A DNA stretch of 5,331 nucleotides. It comes from Clostridiales bacterium UBA6114. GTDB taxonomy: Bacteria; Bacillota; Clostridia; Oscillospirales; Butyricicoccaceae. The notes below the pieces were generated by a model that was not told the DNA's origin, did no database searches, and saw nothing but the letters and a program-made list of their open reading frames with translations. The stretch lies in contig DIWE01000034.1 in NCBI GenBank assembly GCA_002423435.1, forward strand, positions 1 through 5,331, in the 5' to 3' direction. Positions 4,809 through 5,331 of the stretch are shown here, one piece after another (positions within the stretch are counted from its first letter, which is position 1; every line of letters starts with the position of its first letter). Position numbers and translations under genes: made by a program.

Positions 4809-5331
4809 ATGGCTAGAAAAATGAAAACCATGGACGGTAACACCGCCGCCGCCCATGTAGCTTACGCATTCACCGAGGTGGCGGGCATATTCCCCATTAC
4901 CCCATCTTCCGTGATGGCCGAGCTCTCGGACAAATGGTCGGCAAACGGGCAGAAAAACATTTTCGGACAGACCGTCAAGGTCATGGAGATGCAGTCCGAA
5001 GCGGGCGCCGCCGGAACAGTGCACGGATCGCTCGCGGCGGGCGCGCTGACGACGACGTTTACCGCGTCCCAAGGCCTGCTTCTTATGATTCCGAACATGT
5101 ATAAAATCGCGGGCGAGCTCCTGCCCGGCGTCATCCACTGCTCGGCGCGCGCCCTTGCCGCCCATGCGCTGTCCATCTTCGGCGACCATTCCGACGTCAT
5201 GGCGTGCCGTCAGACCGGCTTCGCACTTTTGACCTCGGTAAACCCGCAGGAGGTCATGGACCTCGGCGCCGTCGCCCACCTCGCGGCGATCAAGGGAAGG
5301 GTCCCTTTCCTCCACTTCTTCGACGGCTTCC
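4809..5331 (+). CDS. nifJ: Pyruvate:ferredoxin (flavodoxin) oxidoreductase, N-terminal part
   Basis: This homodimeric cytosolic enzyme oxidises pyruvate with CoA to acetyl-CoA and CO2 and passes electrons to ferredoxin or flavodoxin, using thiamine pyrophosphate and [4Fe-4S] clusters. Residues 1-174 are present, out of about 1170-1200 in the single-chain family; the gene runs off the right edge. The visible part is domain I, the pyruvate-binding domain: DGNTAAAHVAYAF (9-21), FPITPSS (28-34), MQSEAGAAG (61-69), TTFTASQGLLLMIPNMYKI (82-100), SIFGDHSDVM (122-131) and FLHFFDGF (167-174). Thr31, Glu64 and Arg114 fall at the positions of the pyruvate- and cofactor-contacting residues known from the Desulfovibrio africanus enzyme. 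The ATG at 4809 follows AAGGAGGA (4789-4796) by 12 nt, slightly long, but agreement with the family N-terminus supports it. It is probably the first gene of its transcript. Confidence 0.97.
   Translation, partial: MARKMKTMDGNTAAAHVAYAFTEVAGIFPITPSSVMAELSDKWSANGQKNIFGQTVKVMEMQSEAGAAGTVHGSLAAGALTTTFTASQGLLLMIPNMYKIAGELLPGVIHCSARALAAHALSIFGDHSDVMACRQTGFALLTSVNPQEVMDLGAVAHLAAIKGRVPFLHFFDGF

Noticed and set aside
4776..5315. Minus-strand ORF of 179 codons opposite the PFOR start
   Set aside because: The plus strand reads as an excellent PFOR N-terminus with promoter and ribosome site. The antisense frame lacks motifs and a ribosome site.

Overview
The window looks like chromosomal DNA of an anaerobic Clostridia-type Firmicute (inference). 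It has GC-rich genes with AT-rich gaps, textbook sigma-A-type promoters, strong AGGAGG-type ribosome sites and U-tailed hairpin terminators. It also carries a cobalamin-dependent (class II) ribonucleotide reductase and a pyruvate:ferredoxin oxidoreductase, a combination common in gut and sediment Clostridia. Nothing points to a prophage, transposon, plasmid or CRISPR array, and no tRNA or rRNA was recognised.

Layout. Bases 1-363 (minus) hold the N-terminal 121 residues of NrdJ, with its start inside the window. Upstream of it, a near-consensus promoter is overlapped by two NrdR boxes 32 bp apart. Divergent from it is a very small transcription unit (about 551-763, plus) with promoter, ribosome site, a 32-codon ORF at 613-711 and a terminator. 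A 76-bp nested palindrome at 810-885 follows, and its 3' arm runs into the promoter of the next unit. Bases 944-2049 (plus) are a translationally coupled pair of short CHR-family (chromate transporter-like) membrane proteins. They converge on a uracil-DNA glycosylase gene (2102-2809, minus), and a 26-bp-stem bidirectional terminator lies at the junction and contains the glycosylase stop codon. After an AT-rich gap comes a full-length ComM/YifB-type AAA+ ATPase (3066-4598, minus). A divergent promoter region (4599-4808) then leads to the first 174 residues of pyruvate:ferredoxin oxidoreductase (4809 onwards, plus), which runs off the right end.

How they fit together. These are mostly housekeeping functions: dNTP supply (NrdJ under NrdR), uracil repair (Ung), DNA branch migration in transformation or repair (ComM), and anaerobic pyruvate oxidation (PFOR). 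They lie in separate transcription units, so no joint pathway is implied. The least explained parts are the 32-residue ORF unit, the nested palindrome before the transporter operon, the unusual glycosylase motifs and the real substrate of the CHR pair. I see no clear evidence of a new multi-gene system.
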